Origin: Massilia sp. KIM
GTDB lineage: Bacteria > Pseudomonadota > Gammaproteobacteria > Burkholderiales > Burkholderiaceae_D
Assembly: GCF_002007115.1 (NCBI RefSeq)
Contig: NZ_MVAD01000002.1
Location: 496,001-560,000 of the forward strand
Length of the DNA: 64,000 nt
Direction of reading: 5' to 3'
Shown here: piece after piece, positions 35,779 to 44,859 of the stretch
Layout of the letters: the number at the start of each line of letters is the position of its first letter
Numbering within the stretch: the first letter of the stretch is position 1
The notes under the pieces: generated by a model
The model's database searches: none
What the model was told of the DNA's origin: nothing
What the model saw: the letters and a program-made list of their open reading frames with translations, nothing else
Made by a program: the position numbers and the translations under genes

Positions 35779-37047
35779 ATGAGCAAGCAAGACGAACTGC
35801 GCCAGTCCAAGAACCTCGCCCTCGCGTTCTTCGTGGGCGCGGCTTCGCTCTTCGTCCTTACCCTGGTGCTGCCGCAGAACTGGTGGACCGGCCTGCTGCG
35901 CGCCTTTTCCGAGGCCGCCATGGTCGGCGCCCTGGCCGACTGGTTCGCGGTGCGGGCGCTGTTCAAGCCGGTGCCGATTCCCATCGTCTCGCGCCACACC
36001 AACATCATCCCCAAGAACAAGGCGCGCATCGCCGACAACCTCGCCCTGTTCGTGCGCGAGAAGTTCCTCGACACCGAATCCATCGTGGGGCTGATCCGCC
36101 GCCACGACCCGGTGCAGAAGGTGGCCGACTGGCTCGCCCTTCCGGCCAACACCGAGCTGCTGGGCGGCTACCTGGTGCGCGCCGGCAGCTGGATGCTCGA
36201 CTTCATCGACGACGAGCGGGTGCAGGGCTTCATCAGCCGCGCCGTGCACGGCATGGTGCGCAGCGTCGACCTGTCGAAGTCGGCCGGCCAGGTGCTGGGA
36301 AGCCTGACCCGCGGCGGCCGCCACCAGGAGCTGCTGGACGAAGGCATCCGCCAGCTGGCGCGCCTGCTGGCCAACCCCGAGACCCAGGACACCATCGCCA
36401 ACGGCATCGTCGAGTGGCTGAAGGAGGAATACGCCTTCATCGAACGCATGCTGCCCTCGGAGCTGATCGGCAGGAAGGGGGCCGACATCGCGGTGCGCCT
36501 GGCCTCCGGCATCCTGAGCAAGGTCGCGGCCGATCCCGCCCACCCGCTGCGGCGCCGCTTCGACGACTACGTGGCCGAGTTCATCGAGCGCCTCAAGCAC
36601 GACCAGGACTTCCTGGCCAAGGCCGAGGACATCAAGCGCTACCTGCTGGAAGACGCGACCATGAACGCCTACCTGCGCTCGCTGTGGGACGAGCTCAAGG
36701 CCTGGCTCAAGCGCGACCTGGACAGCGGGGACTCCAGCCTGCGCAAGCGCATCGTGGCGATGGGCGCCTGGGTCGGCAAGGTGCTGGTCGAAGACCCGCA
36801 GCTGCGCCAGTCGCTGCACGAGAACCTGGAATCTGCCGCGCGCGGCGTGGCGCCCGAGTTCGCGGGCTTCCTGACCCGCCACATCGCCGACACCGTCAAG
36901 CACTGGGACGACGACGAGATGTCGCAGCAGATCGAGCTCAATATCGGCAAGGACCTGCAATACATCCGCATCAACGGCACCATCGTGGGCGGGATGATCG
37001 GCGTGCTGCTGTATCTGCTGTCGCAGCTGCCGGCCCTGATGGGGTAA
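35779..37047 (+). CDS. DUF445 membrane protein
   Basis: A 422-residue DUF445 family protein. Two membrane segments lie near the N-terminus (LALAFFVGAASLFVLTLVLP, and around FSEAAMVGALADWFAVRALF, which also holds the family motif GALADWFAV) and one at the C-terminus (VGGMIGVLLYLLSQLPALM). The long middle part is helical and charged. Topology suggests a membrane protein with a large soluble domain anchored at both ends. Function is unknown for the family. It stands 51 bp after the racemase gene and may be part of the same transcript or separate. Confidence 0.87.
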   Translation: MSKQDELRQSKNLALAFFVGAASLFVLTLVLPQNWWTGLLRAFSEAAMVGALADWFAVRALFKPVPIPIVSRHTNIIPKNKARIADNLALFVREKFLDTESIVGLIRRHDPVQKVADWLALPANTELLGGYLVRAGSWMLDFIDDERVQGFISRAVHGMVRSVDLSKSAGQVLGSLTRGGRHQELLDEGIRQLARLLANPETQDTIANGIVEWLKEEYAFIERMLPSELIGRKGADIAVRLASGILSKVAADPAHPLRRRFDDYVAEFIERLKHDQDFLAKAEDIKRYLLEDATMNAYLRSLWDELKAWLKRDLDSGDSSLRKRIVAMGAWVGKVLVEDPQLRQSLHENLESAARGVAPEFAGFLTRHIADTVKHWDDDEMSQQIELNIGKDLQYIRINGTIVGGMIGVLLYLLSQLPALMG

Positions 37048-37072
37048 GATGGGCTCACCCACCGGAGACACT

Positions 37073-37387
37073 ATGGAAACGCTCGCATTGGATGCCTGGC
37101 TCGCCGCCCATCCCGAGATCGAACAGATCCCGGGACGCGACCTGTTCATCGTGGCGCGCTACATGGTGCCGCTGGACGCCAACCTGGCCCAGGGCTGCCT
37201 GGTGGCGGCCGGGGTGCCGGCGGTGCTGGCCGACGCCCACCTGATGCAGACCGACCTGCTGCTGGCCCCCGCGCTGGGCGGGGTGAGGGTGCTGGTGCCG
37301 GCCGAGTTCCTGGTGCAGGCCGCGGCCGTGCTCGATGGGCTGGCGCGCGGCGACTACGCGCTCGACGACGACACTACCTACGGCTGA
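37073..37387 (+). CDS. DUF2007 family putative signal-transducing protein
   Basis: A 104-residue protein matching the DUF2007 pattern: LFIVARYMVPLDANLAQGCL, then AAGVPAVLADAHLMQTD, then ALGGVRVLVPAEFLVQAA. The domain resembles a ferredoxin-like fold and is described as putative signal transducing, without experimental function known to me. GGAG at about 37062 points to ATG 37073 rather than 37049. It lies 25 bp after DUF445 on the same strand. Confidence 0.82.
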   Translation: METLALDAWLAAHPEIEQIPGRDLFIVARYMVPLDANLAQGCLVAAGVPAVLADAHLMQTDLLLAPALGGVRVLVPAEFLVQAAAVLDGLARGDYALDDDTTYG

Positions 37388-37476
37388 GCAGATCGCGCGC
37401 GAACGTGGCCTGGCGCACGAAACACGAGCGGGCGCGGGCGTAAGCTGCCCACATCGTTCAATGAAAGGAGCTCGCC

Positions 37477-37635
37477 ATGCCACAGGGTGACAAATCGTCG
37501 TACACCGACAAGCAGAAGCGCCAGGCCAAGCATATCGAGGAAGGCTACGAAAAGCGGGGCGTCCCCGAGAAGGAAGCCAAGCGCCGCGCCTGGGCCACCG
37601 AGAACAAGGTCTCGGGCGGCGGCAAGAAACACTGA
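37477..37635 (+). CDS. 52-residue basic protein of the 'plasmid stabilization' annotation group
   Basis: A 52-residue very charged protein: MPQGDKSSYTDKQKRQAKHI, EEGYEKRGVPEKEAKRRAWA, ending SGGGKKH. Small proteins with the YTDKQKRQAxHIEEGYEKRGV pattern are widespread in proteobacterial chromosomes and often labelled plasmid stabilization protein without evidence. AAAGGAG eight bases upstream supports the ATG. A strong hairpin terminator follows 57 bp after the stop. The high charge and Ser/Gly/Lys tail suggest nucleic-acid binding or a stress role; that is inference. Confidence 0.85.
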   Translation: MPQGDKSSYTDKQKRQAKHIEEGYEKRGVPEKEAKRRAWATENKVSGGGKKH

Positions 37636-37692
37636 GGTAAAGTTCGTCCGGCTGACGCTGGCGCGCCCGGACATCCTGGCCCGGAAACAAGA

Positions 37693-37723
37693 ACGGCCCG
37701 GTTCGCGAGAACCGGGCCGTTTT
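37693..37723. terminator. Bidirectional Rho-independent terminator
   Basis: A perfect 11-bp stem ACGGCCCGGTT / AACCGGGCCGT with a 6-nt loop, followed by TTTT on the plus strand and GTTCTTGTTT on the minus strand. It separates the rightward 52-residue gene from the leftward tRNA genes and could end both. Confidence 0.88.
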
Positions 37724-37731
37724 GCCTGTCG

Positions 37732-37808
37732 TGGTGGTGATAGGTGGACTTGAACCACCGACCCCAGCATTATGAGTGCTGTGCTCTAACCAGCTGAGCT
37801 ATATCACC
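37732..37808 (-). tRNA. tRNA-Met (CAT), elongator type, copy 1
   Basis: 77 nt including an encoded CCA. Acceptor arms GGTGATA and TATCACC pair; the D arm contains AGCTCAGCTGGTTAGAGC; the anticodon stem CAGCA/TGCTG encloses loop CTCATAA with anticodon CAT; the T arm GGTGG TTCAAGT CCACC is intact. The G-C first pair and AGAGCACAGCACTCATAATGCT resemble E. coli metT/metU (elongator) rather than initiator tRNA. tRNA-Ile2, which also shows CAT before lysidine modification, is less likely. Confidence 0.93.
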
Positions 37809-37868
37809 GAAACGGGGAAAGCAAAAATGGCTTGACTCGTGCGAGCCAAGCCATCCGCTTGGAATTCT

Positions 37869-37945
37869 TGGTGGTGATAGGTGGACTTGAACCACCGACC
37901 CCAGCATTATGAGTGCTGTGCTCTAACCAGCTGAGCTATATCACC
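37869..37945 (-). tRNA. tRNA-Met (CAT), elongator type, copy 2
   Basis: Identical over the 77 nt to the copy 60 bp away, with CCA encoded and all four arms intact. It is the promoter-proximal copy on the minus strand, so both are probably cut from one precursor. The 60-bp spacer shows no gene. Confidence 0.93.
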
Positions 37946-38053
37946 GCAACGGCAGGCATTATCCCGGCTGCCCCGGTCCCTGTCAAGGCTGGAAATCCTT
38001 GCGCGCGGCAAAAAAGTGCGCCGACAGGGGAAAACGGCAATGTTACATGAAAA

Positions 38054-38611
38054 TCAGGGAAGCAGGAGCTCGACTTCCAGCTCGGCGCTGCCGCGGTTGG
38101 CGTAGCCCAGCCGCATCGCCGCCGCGTATGACAGGTCGATGATGCGGTCGTGCAGGAAGGGCCCGCGGTCGTTCAGGCGCACCACGACGCTCTTGCCGTT
38201 CTCCAGATTCGTCACCCGCGCGTAGGAGGGCAGCGGCAGGGTGGGGTGGGCGGCGGTCAGCTTGAGCATGTCGTAGGGCTCGCCGATCGAGCCCTTCTTG
38301 CCGTGGTAGCGGGTGCCGTACCAGGAACCCTTGCCGCGCTGCTTGAAGGGCTCCAGCTTCGTCATCGGGGTGAAGGTCTTGCCCAGCACCGTGTAGGGGC
38401 GCTGGGTGAACTTGTTCAGCGGCTCGCGCTTCGGCACCGGCTCGGGCAGGGCGTCGACCATCTCCTGGGTGATGCCCTTCATCGGGCCGTCGTCCAGGTA
38501 GTACTTGGACGGCTTGCCGCCGCTGCTGGTGGTGGTCGGCGTGCTCGAACAGGCGGCGAGCAGGGCGGCCGTGGCCGCGAAGGAGAAGTAACGGAAGAAT
38601 ACAGTTGTCAT
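38054..38611 (-). CDS. rlpA: RlpA-like lipoprotein (septal ring lytic transglycosylase family)
   Basis: A 185-residue lipoprotein. The signal peptide ends in lipobox LLAACSS. After a Pro-rich linker the double-psi beta-barrel domain spans about residues 95-185: GKGSWYGTRYHGKKG, ARVTNLENGKSVVVRLNDRGPF and RIIDLSYAAAMRLGY. RlpA cleaves denuded peptidoglycan at the septum in Pseudomonas. It has no C-terminal SPOR domain, so septal targeting would need another means. ATG 38611 with GGAA upstream is preferred to the GTG at 38635. Confidence 0.9.
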   Translation of the reverse strand: MTTVFFRYFSFAATAALLAACSSTPTTTSSGGKPSKYYLDDGPMKGITQEMVDALPEPVPKREPLNKFTQRPYTVLGKTFTPMTKLEPFKQRGKGSWYGTRYHGKKGSIGEPYDMLKLTAAHPTLPLPSYARVTNLENGKSVVVRLNDRGPFLHDRIIDLSYAAAMRLGYANRGSAELEVELLLP

Positions 38612-38701
38612 GCCGGGTTCCGGTGGCGTGGCCACCGTCTTGCTTACTGATGGGAGTGCCGGCAGGTTACCACAGGCAATATCTGAACGGAAAACGCTGG
38701 C

Positions 38702-38720
38702 GTGCGCGAGTCACGCGCAC
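38702..38720 (-). terminator. Candidate hairpin after miaA
   Basis: A 7-bp perfect stem GTGCGCG/CGCGCAC with a 5-nt loop lies 38 bp beyond the miaA stop. In the miaA direction it is followed at a distance by GTTTTCC. It could also sit in the rlpA leader. Confidence 0.35.
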
Positions 38721-38757
38721 GACTTTGTCAATTCCGTGCCCGCCAGCTTACATGTTG

Positions 38758-39714
38758 TCAAGTGCGCAAGGCCGACAGCCTGCCGAGCAACTCGCCGGTC
38801 GGATCCGGACCCAGGCAGTCGATCACGATCCGTTCCGGCATCGAGCGCAGCCAGGTGAGCTGGCGCTTGGCCAGCTGACGGGTGGCGACGATGCCGGTTT
38901 CGCGCAGGCCGGCGCGGTCGATGCGGCCGTCGAGGTATTCCCAGGCCTGGCGGTAGCCGACGCAGCGCATCGAGGGCAGTTGCGGGTGCAGGTCGCCGCG
39001 CGCGCGCAGACGCGCCACCTCGGCCACCAGACCGCTGTCGTCGTGCGTGCCGAGCATCTGGTCGAAACGCAGCGCGATACGCTGGTGCAGCACCGCGCGG
39101 TCGGAGGGTTCGAGTGCGAAGGACAGCAGCTCGAAGGGCAGTTCGGGCCTGGCGCGGCGCGCCAGCAGCTCCGACATGGGTTTGCCCGACAGTTCGATGA
39201 TCTCGAGCGCGCGGTTGATGCGCTGGGCGTCGTTCGGCGCCAGGCGCTCGGCGGTGACCGGGTCGAGTTCGCGCAGCCGGGCGTGCATGCCGGGCCAGCC
39301 GATGCGCGCGGCCTCGGCGTCGATGGCGGCGCGCACCGCGGCGTCGGCGGTGGGCAGGTCGTCCAGGCCCTCGGTCAGGCCCTTGAAGTACATCATCGTG
39401 CCGCCCACCAGCAGCGGCAGGCGGCCGCGCGCGGCGATCTCGCCCACCAGGCGGATCGCATCCTCGCGGAACTGGGCCACCGAATAGGCGTCGAGCGGGT
39501 CGATGATGTCGATCAGGTGGTGCGGCGCGCTCGCCAGTTCTTCCGCGCTCGGCTTGGCGGTGCCGATGTCCATCTCGCGGTAGACCAGGGCCGAGTCGAC
39601 CGAGATGATCTCCACCGGCCGCTCGCGCGCGATGGCCAGCGCCGCCGCGGTCTTGCCGGACGCGGTCGGGCCCATGATGGCCACGGCCACCGGTTTCTTC
39701 GCTTCCGCCATCAT
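38758..39714 (-). CDS. miaA: tRNA dimethylallyltransferase
   Basis: MiaA adds the dimethylallyl group to A37 of UNN-reading tRNAs, the substrate step before MiaB. The 318-residue enzyme begins with P-loop [16 protein letters not shown] and has [30 protein letters not shown] and [13 protein letters not shown] 39714 overlaps the mutL TGA as ATGA; the mutL-miaA order is conserved in many bacteria. Confidence 0.97.
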   Translation of the reverse strand: MMAEAKKPVAVAIMGPTASGKTAAALAIARERPVEIISVDSALVYREMDIGTAKPSAEELASAPHHLIDIIDPLDAYSVAQFREDAIRLVGEIAARGRLPLLVGGTMMYFKGLTEGLDDLPTADAAVRAAIDAEAARIGWPGMHARLRELDPVTAERLAPNDAQRINRALEIIELSGKPMSELLARRARPELPFELLSFALEPSDRAVLHQRIALRFDQMLGTHDDSGLVAEVARLRARGDLHPQLPSMRCVGYRQAWEYLDGRIDRAGLRETGIVATRQLAKRQLTWLRSMPERIVIDCLGPDPTGELLGRLSALRT

Positions 39715-41633
39715 TGACCGCGCAGGAACAGCTTGTCGAGGGCCGCGATCTCGAGCTGGACCCAGGTCGGGCGCCCGTGGTTGCACTGGTCGGCGCGCTC
39801 GGTGCTTTCCATCTGGCGCAGCAGGGCGTTCATCTCGGGCACCGAGAGGATGCGGTTGGCGCGCACCGCCGTGTGGCAGGCGAGGGTGCCGAGCAGTTCG
39901 TTGCGGCGCTCGACCAGCACCCGCGAGCCGCCGAATTCGCGCACGTCGCGCAGCACGTCGCGCGCCAGGGTCTGGGCGTCGGCGTTCTTGAGCAGCGAAG
40001 GCACGGAGCGCACCGCCAGCGTGGTGGGCGAGAGCGCGGCGATGTCGAAGCCCAGCGCCTTCAGGGTCTCCTGGTGGTCGGTGGCGGTCGCCACTTCGAT
40101 GGCATCGGCATAGAAGGTCACCGGGATCAGGAGCGACTGCACCTGCATCTCTTCCTGGCCATCGAGGCGGGCGTCGAGCGCATGCTTGAGCTGCTCGTAC
40201 AGGATGCGCTCGTGGGCCGCGTGCATGTCGACCAGCACCAGGCCCTTGGTGTTCTGGGCCAGGATGTAGATGCCGTGCAGCTGGGCCAGCGCGAAGCCGA
40301 GCGGGAAGTCCTCGTTCGACAGCGGGCGGTCCGAGGCCGACAGCATCGCCGTGGCCGGCGCGCTCACTGGCGCAGTGGCCGCCAGACCCGCGCCGTCCGC
40401 CGGCGCGAACAGGGCGCCGTAGGCGGCCGTGCTCTGGGCCACGCCCTGGCGCGGCTCATCCCAGCGGCTGCCGGCCGGGAAGGGCGAGGGCGAGAAGCTG
40501 GGCGCCAGTTGCGATCCGAACGAGGTCTGCTCGTGCGGACGCTGCTGCCACACCGGCGTGCCGAGCGGGGCGCCGCTGGGCCTGATCTCGGCGGCGCTGA
40601 CCGGCGCCGGCGCGCTGCCGTGGGCGGTGGCCGAGGTCTGGGCCAGGGTGCGCTGCACCGCGTGGAACACGAACTGGTGCACCGCGCGGCTGTCGCGGAA
40701 GCGCACTTCGATCTTGGACGGGTGCACGTTGACGTCGACCAGGGCCGGGTCGAGTTCGAGCGACAGCACGTAGGACGGGAAGCGGTCGCCGTGCAGCACG
40801 TCCTGGTAGGCGGCGCGCACCGCGTGCACCAGCAGCTTGTCGCGCACGAAGCGCCCGTTCACATAGAAGAACTGGCCGTCGGCGCGCGCCTTGGAGGCGG
40901 TCGGCAGGCCGACGTAGCCGTGCAGGCGCAGCGGGCCGGCGGCTTCGTCGAGTTCCAGGCGCGCCTCGGCGAAGTCGCCGCCCAGGATCTGGGCGCTGCG
41001 GCGCGCCGGCTCGCTCACGTTCCAGTGGTCGATGGTGCGGCCGTTGTGGGTCAGGCTGAAGGACACGTCGGGCCGCGCCAGCGCGATGCGGCGCACGACC
41101 TCGGCGCAGTGGGCGTATTCGGTCTGCTCGGACTTGAGGAACTTGCGGCGCGCCGGGGTGTTGAAGTACAGGTCCTGGACGTCGATGGTGGTGCCGAAGG
41201 CGCCCGAGGATGGCGCCACCGTGCCCAAGTGGGAGCCGACGATCTCGAAGGCGTGCGGGGCGTTCGGGGTGCGCGAGGTGATGCGCACGGCGGCCACGGC
41301 CGCGATCGAGGCCAGGGCCTCGCCGCGAAAACCGAGAGTGGCGACGTTTTCGAGCTCGGCCAGCGAGGCGATCTTGGAGGTGGCGTGGCGGGCCAGGGCC
41401 AGCGGCAGCTCCTCGGGCGGAATGCCGCGCCCGTTGTCGGTGATGGCGATGCGCTTGACCCCGCCTTCCTCAAGGCGCACGGTGATCTGGGTCGCGCCCG
41501 CGTCGAGCGCGTTCTCCAGCAGTTCCTTCACCACGGCCGAGGGCCGCTCGACCACTTCGCCGGCGGCGATCTGGGAGATGAGCTGGTCAGGGAGCTGCTG
41601 GATGGGACGGTAGGTAGGGACTGGCGCGTTCAT
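39711..41633 (-). CDS. mutL: DNA mismatch repair protein MutL
   Basis: A 640-residue MutL. The N-terminal GHKL ATPase shows [26 protein letters not shown] and [11 protein letters not shown], with [11 protein letters not shown] Pro/Ala/Ser-rich linker covers about residues 330-440. The C-terminal domain has [14 protein letters not shown], which corresponds to the endonuclease motif DQHA(X)2E(X)4E with Met for Gln, plus ACHTAVRAN and CNHGRPTW, the accompanying metal-site motifs. So this MutL is probably the nicking type found in organisms without MutH/Dam. First of the mutL-miaA pair. Confidence 0.96.
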   Translation of the reverse strand: MNAPVPTYRPIQQLPDQLISQIAAGEVVERPSAVVKELLENALDAGATQITVRLEEGGVKRIAITDNGRGIPPEELPLALARHATSKIASLAELENVATLGFRGEALASIAAVAAVRITSRTPNAPHAFEIVGSHLGTVAPSSGAFGTTIDVQDLYFNTPARRKFLKSEQTEYAHCAEVVRRIALARPDVSFSLTHNGRTIDHWNVSEPARRSAQILGGDFAEARLELDEAAGPLRLHGYVGLPTASKARADGQFFYVNGRFVRDKLLVHAVRAAYQDVLHGDRFPSYVLSLELDPALVDVNVHPSKIEVRFRDSRAVHQFVFHAVQRTLAQTSATAHGSAPAPVSAAEIRPSGAPLGTPVWQQRPHEQTSFGSQLAPSFSPSPFPAGSRWDEPRQGVAQSTAAYGALFAPADGAGLAATAPVSAPATAMLSASDRPLSNEDFPLGFALAQLHGIYILAQNTKGLVLVDMHAAHERILYEQLKHALDARLDGQEEMQVQSLLIPVTFYADAIEVATATDHQETLKALGFDIAALSPTTLAVRSVPSLLKNADAQTLARDVLRDVREFGGSRVLVERRNELLGTLACHTAVRANRILSVPEMNALLRQMESTERADQCNHGRPTWVQLEIAALDKLFLRGQ

Positions 41634-41708
41634 CCGGCGATTATATCCCGGCGCTCAGGCCGGGGATCGGTCTGATCGGCAAATCGGCAACAGGCCGCCC
41701 GCCCCCCC

Positions 41709-42632
41709 TTATTTCTGCTCGCGCACCGGAATCGGTGCATTGCACAGGTCGACGTGGCCGGCCGCCACCTTGGTCCACGGCCCGCCCCGGTTGCGCTGGG
41801 CCTCGACCACGGCCTGGAAGGAGGCGCTGTCGGTGCGCATCACCTCGAAGCGGCTGCGCTGGGCTTCCGGCAGGTCCGCCGCCATGCGCACGCTGGTGAT
41901 CGGCGTGCGCTCCTCGGCCTTCTCGTAGAAGCCCAGGGCCCCGGTCCCGCGCGGCATCACGCTCAGGAGCGGCATGCCCGACACGACGCGCCCGACGACG
42001 GTGATGTTGCGGTCGAGCTGGCGCGGCGCCTGCCCGGTCACGACGTAGAGCTGCGAGCCGTTGCCGGTGTCGGCGTCGTTGTCGCGCGCCACGCCGACCA
42101 TGCCGTAGCAGTGGGTCAGCCAGGTCTCGCCCTTGGCCGGATCGCGCGCGGCCGGGAAGCCGTTGGCGTGGCCGACCTGGGGCGCGTAACCGTCGCGGTC
42201 CGGCAGGCGGGTGAAGGCGCCCGCCCCCTTGATCGGGACGGTGAATTCGGCCTTGACCGTCTTCTTCGCCTTGAACGGACGCGGATTCTCCTCGTCCGGG
42301 TCGCCCCACTGGACCACGAAGCCGTCCTGGGAGCGGATGATGAACAGGCCGTCGAAGTAGCGCTCGCGCACCAGGGCGCGGATGTTGGCCGCCGTATTCG
42401 GCGCGAAGGCCGGCGCCAGCTCGATGATCACGCGCCCGGCGGGCAGCTCCATGTATACGGTGTTCTCGGGGTCGAGCGGGCGCCATTCGTCCGCCTTGGA
42501 GGCCTTGATCACGTCCGCCACCGAGGGCTTGGGCGGCAGTTCCTTGGGCGGCTTGGCCGGGGCGGCGTGGGCGACGCCGGCCAGCAGGGCCAGGCCGAGG
42601 GCGGAGCGCAGGAAGAGCGGGGTGTGGCGCAT
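41709..42632 (-). CDS. Periplasmic cyclophilin-type peptidyl-prolyl isomerase
   Basis: A 307-residue exported cyclophilin. Residues 1-25 form a signal peptide ([21 protein letters not shown]). The isomerase domain spans about 60-250: [76 protein letters not shown]. The usual catalytic Arg/Phe/Gln set is partly recognisable ([11 protein letters not shown]). It is longer than PpiA because of a C-terminal extension with DUF-like sequence. GGAAAGGA lies upstream of ATG 42632; the large frame beyond it is not coding. Confidence 0.88.
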   Translation of the reverse strand: MRHTPLFLRSALGLALLAGVAHAAPAKPPKELPPKPSVADVIKASKADEWRPLDPENTVYMELPAGRVIIELAPAFAPNTAANIRALVRERYFDGLFIIRSQDGFVVQWGDPDEENPRPFKAKKTVKAEFTVPIKGAGAFTRLPDRDGYAPQVGHANGFPAARDPAKGETWLTHCYGMVGVARDNDADTGNGSQLYVVTGQAPRQLDRNITVVGRVVSGMPLLSVMPRGTGALGFYEKAEERTPITSVRMAADLPEAQRSRFEVMRTDSASFQAVVEAQRNRGGPWTKVAAGHVDLCNAPIPVREQK

Positions 42633-42782
42633 GCGGGTCCTTTCCGGGGGCGGCCAGGCCGCCTGTTGTTTGCCGGCGATTCTAAACCGGAAACTGGACA
42701 ATTCGATACGCTTTTCGGACACAAAGGGTCGTCGGCATGGACCGCCGCAAGGTATCATGTGAGGCTTGGCACTGGGAAGACT

Positions 42783-43427
42783 ATGGACTTGATGCAGCTT
42801 TTCGACATGCTCCTGCATGTCGACAAAACACTGGGCAGCTTGCTGACGCACTACGGTACCTATGTTTACATGGTCTTGTTCGCGATCGTGTTCTGCGAAA
42901 CCGGCCTGGTGGTCCTGTTCTTCTTCCCGGGCGACACCCTGCTGTTCATCGCCGGCGCCTTCTGCGCCACCGGCCAGATGAACTATCCGCTGCTGGCCGC
43001 GCTGCTGGTGCTGGCGGCGGTGACGGGCAATACCCTCAATTACTACATCGGCGAAGCCGTCGGCCAGCGCATGTTCACGCACCACTACCGCTGGATCAAC
43101 AAGGACGCGCTGACCCGCACCCACGAGTTCTTCGAGAAGCACGGCGGCAAGACCATCATCCTGTCGCGCTTCGTGCCGGTGGTGCGCAGCTTCGCGCCCT
43201 TCGTGGCGGGGGTGTCGGACATGACCGCGACACGCTTCCAGGCCTACAACCTGACCGGGGCGCTGCTCTGGGTGGGCAGCCTGGTCACGGCGGGTTACTT
43301 CTTCGGCAACATTCCTATCGTGCGCGACCACCTGACCGAGATCGTGCTGGTGGGGGTGAGCGCGGCCATGGTGCCCTTGATGATCGGCGGGGCCTTCAAG
43401 TTCGGCCGGCGCATGCTCGCCCGCTGA
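42783..43427 (+). CDS. DedA family membrane protein
   Basis: A 214-residue inner-membrane protein of the DedA/VTT group, members of which act as polyprenyl-phosphate or phospholipid scramblases/flippases. Family motifs are FCETGLVVLFFFPGDTLLFIAG and FEKHGGKTIILSRFVPVVR followed by FAPFVAGVSDM, holding the conserved Glu, Asp and Arg residues. Five to six hydrophobic segments. GGGAAGA lies before ATG 42783. It is divergent from the cyclophilin gene across 150 bp. Exact lipid substrate unknown. Confidence 0.93.
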   Translation: MDLMQLFDMLLHVDKTLGSLLTHYGTYVYMVLFAIVFCETGLVVLFFFPGDTLLFIAGAFCATGQMNYPLLAALLVLAAVTGNTLNYYIGEAVGQRMFTHHYRWINKDALTRTHEFFEKHGGKTIILSRFVPVVRSFAPFVAGVSDMTATRFQAYNLTGALLWVGSLVTAGYFFGNIPIVRDHLTEIVLVGVSAAMVPLMIGGAFKFGRRMLAR

Positions 43428-43536
43428 TTGCCATCCTGGCCAGGGCTGCGGATTCTGCGGCTTCCTTGCTTTGGGGCACTCAAGTTTGGGCAGGCCGACG
43501 CCGATAAAGGGGGGACAGCACATTATCTGGAACCCC

Positions 43537-44571
43537 ATGCGTAAGCTCATCGCACTGTTCGCCCTCGGCCTGGTCACGGCGACTGCCGGCGCGAACGAAC
43601 CTGCTCCCAAGGCCAAGACCGACGCCAAGGCCGAGGCAGCCAAAGCCGAATCGATCAAGCCCTCGATCAAGCCGAACCTGAAGGCCGCGGCCACGCCCGC
43701 GCCTGCCCAGAAATCGGAGGAGGAGGCCGAAGTCGACCTGTCGGTGCGCATCGCCGAGAAGCTGGCCGAGCTGCGCGCCAAGCAGGCGCTGCGCGCCGAG
43801 GCGGCTGCCCGCGCGAAGAAGGCGGCCGACGCCAAGCGCAAGCAGGAGGCATTGGCGGCCGCTGCCGCCGCCGAGAAGGCGCGCGCGCCCAGGAACGGCA
43901 CCCACTGGACCTACGACGGCGAGTTCGGCCCGGCCAACTGGGCCAACATCAATACCGCCTGGGCCAAGTGCGCGACCGGCAACCGCCAGTCGCCGATCGA
44001 CCTGCGCGACGGCATGAAGGTCGACCTGGAACAGATCACCTTCGACTACCACCCGAGTTCCTTCAACGAGATCGACAACGGGCACACCATCCAGGTGAAT
44101 GTCGCCGGCGGCAACTTCCTCACGGTGGGGAATACCACCTACGAGCTGCAGCAGTTCCACTTCCACCGCCCGTCGGAGGAGCGCATCAACGGCAAGGGCA
44201 CGGAGATGGTGGTGCACCTGGTGCACAAGAGCTATGACGGCAAGACCGCCGTGCTCGCGGTGCTGCTGGAGCGCGGCGCGGCCAATCCGATGATCCAGAC
44301 GGTGTGGAACAACCTGCCGCTGGAGAAGTTGACCACGGTGTCGCCTTCGATCGTGCTGAACGTGAACGACATCCTGCCGCAGCGGCGCGACTACTTCACT
44401 TATATGGGTTCGCTGACCGAGCCGCCGTGCACGGAGGACGTGCTGTGGCTGGTGATGAAGCAGCCGATGACGGCTTCGCCGCAGCAGATGGCGCTGTTCT
44501 CGCGGCTGTATCCGCTCAATGCGCGGCCGGTGCAGCCGAGTAATGGGCGGATGATCAAGGAGTCCATGTAA
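43537..44571 (+). CDS. Alpha-carbonic anhydrase with Ala/Lys-rich stalk
   Basis: A 344-residue exported alpha-class carbonic anhydrase. Signal peptide about 1-21 (KLIALFALGLVTATAGANEP). Residues about 22-120 are an Ala/Lys/Glu-rich, predicted helical stalk (e.g. ARAKKAADAKRKQEALAAA) resembling TolA-type periplasmic stalks. The catalytic domain follows: WAKCATGNRQSPIDL, zinc ligands in QQFHFHRPSEE and the third His in MVVHLVHKS, then GSLTEPPCTEDVLW. Bacterial alpha-CAs are usually about 220-250 residues, so the stalk is extra. The start at 43537 rather than 43471 gives the proper signal peptide. Confidence 0.9.
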   Translation: MRKLIALFALGLVTATAGANEPAPKAKTDAKAEAAKAESIKPSIKPNLKAAATPAPAQKSEEEAEVDLSVRIAEKLAELRAKQALRAEAAARAKKAADAKRKQEALAAAAAAEKARAPRNGTHWTYDGEFGPANWANINTAWAKCATGNRQSPIDLRDGMKVDLEQITFDYHPSSFNEIDNGHTIQVNVAGGNFLTVGNTTYELQQFHFHRPSEERINGKGTEMVVHLVHKSYDGKTAVLAVLLERGAANPMIQTVWNNLPLEKLTTVSPSIVLNVNDILPQRRDYFTYMGSLTEPPCTEDVLWLVMKQPMTASPQQMALFSRLYPLNARPVQPSNGRMIKESM

Positions 44572-44646
44572 GGCCTCGGCTCCACGCATCATCTGGTCGC
44601 CTCGGGGCGTCACGCCCAGCCCCGAAACTTCGTCCGTAGCCTCCAT

Positions 44647-44800
44647 ACGTCATTCCCGCGAAGGCGGGAATCCAAGTTTGCACGCGCCCCGACACCGTCA
44701 AATCCGGTGGTACGCTGAGGACTTGGATTCCCGCCTTCGCGGGAATGACGTTTTAGGGGCGCGGGAATTACGTTTTAAGGGCGCGGGAATGACGGGTTGA
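44647..44800. repeat. Palindromic repeat pair plus short tail array
   Basis: A forward copy (44647-44678) holding ATTCCCGCGAAGGCGGGAAT and a reverse copy (44721-44751) form an inverted pair about 105 bp long. From about 44739 to 44800 the end of the reverse copy plus its flank, GCGGGAATGACGTTTTAGGG, recurs three times with a period near 20-21 bp, the mirror image of the array at 1657-1796. The block fills the 288-bp gap between the carbonic anhydrase and mutarotase genes. Confidence 0.85.
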
Positions 44801-44859
44801 GGCAGCGGGACTGCTGCGTCGAGGCAGCGGATAGGCCGCCTCAAGACCGCGCGCACGAC

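Noticed and set aside
37732..37945. tRNA-Ile (CAT, lysidine type) instead of tRNA-Met
   Set aside because: Anticodon alone cannot decide, but the D arm and anticodon-stem sequence resemble elongator Met tRNAs more closely than Ile2 tRNAs.
41709..43901. A 730-residue form of the cyclophilin gene
   Set aside because: The N-terminal half is the antisense of the DedA and carbonic anhydrase genes; the real protein begins with a signal peptide at 42632.
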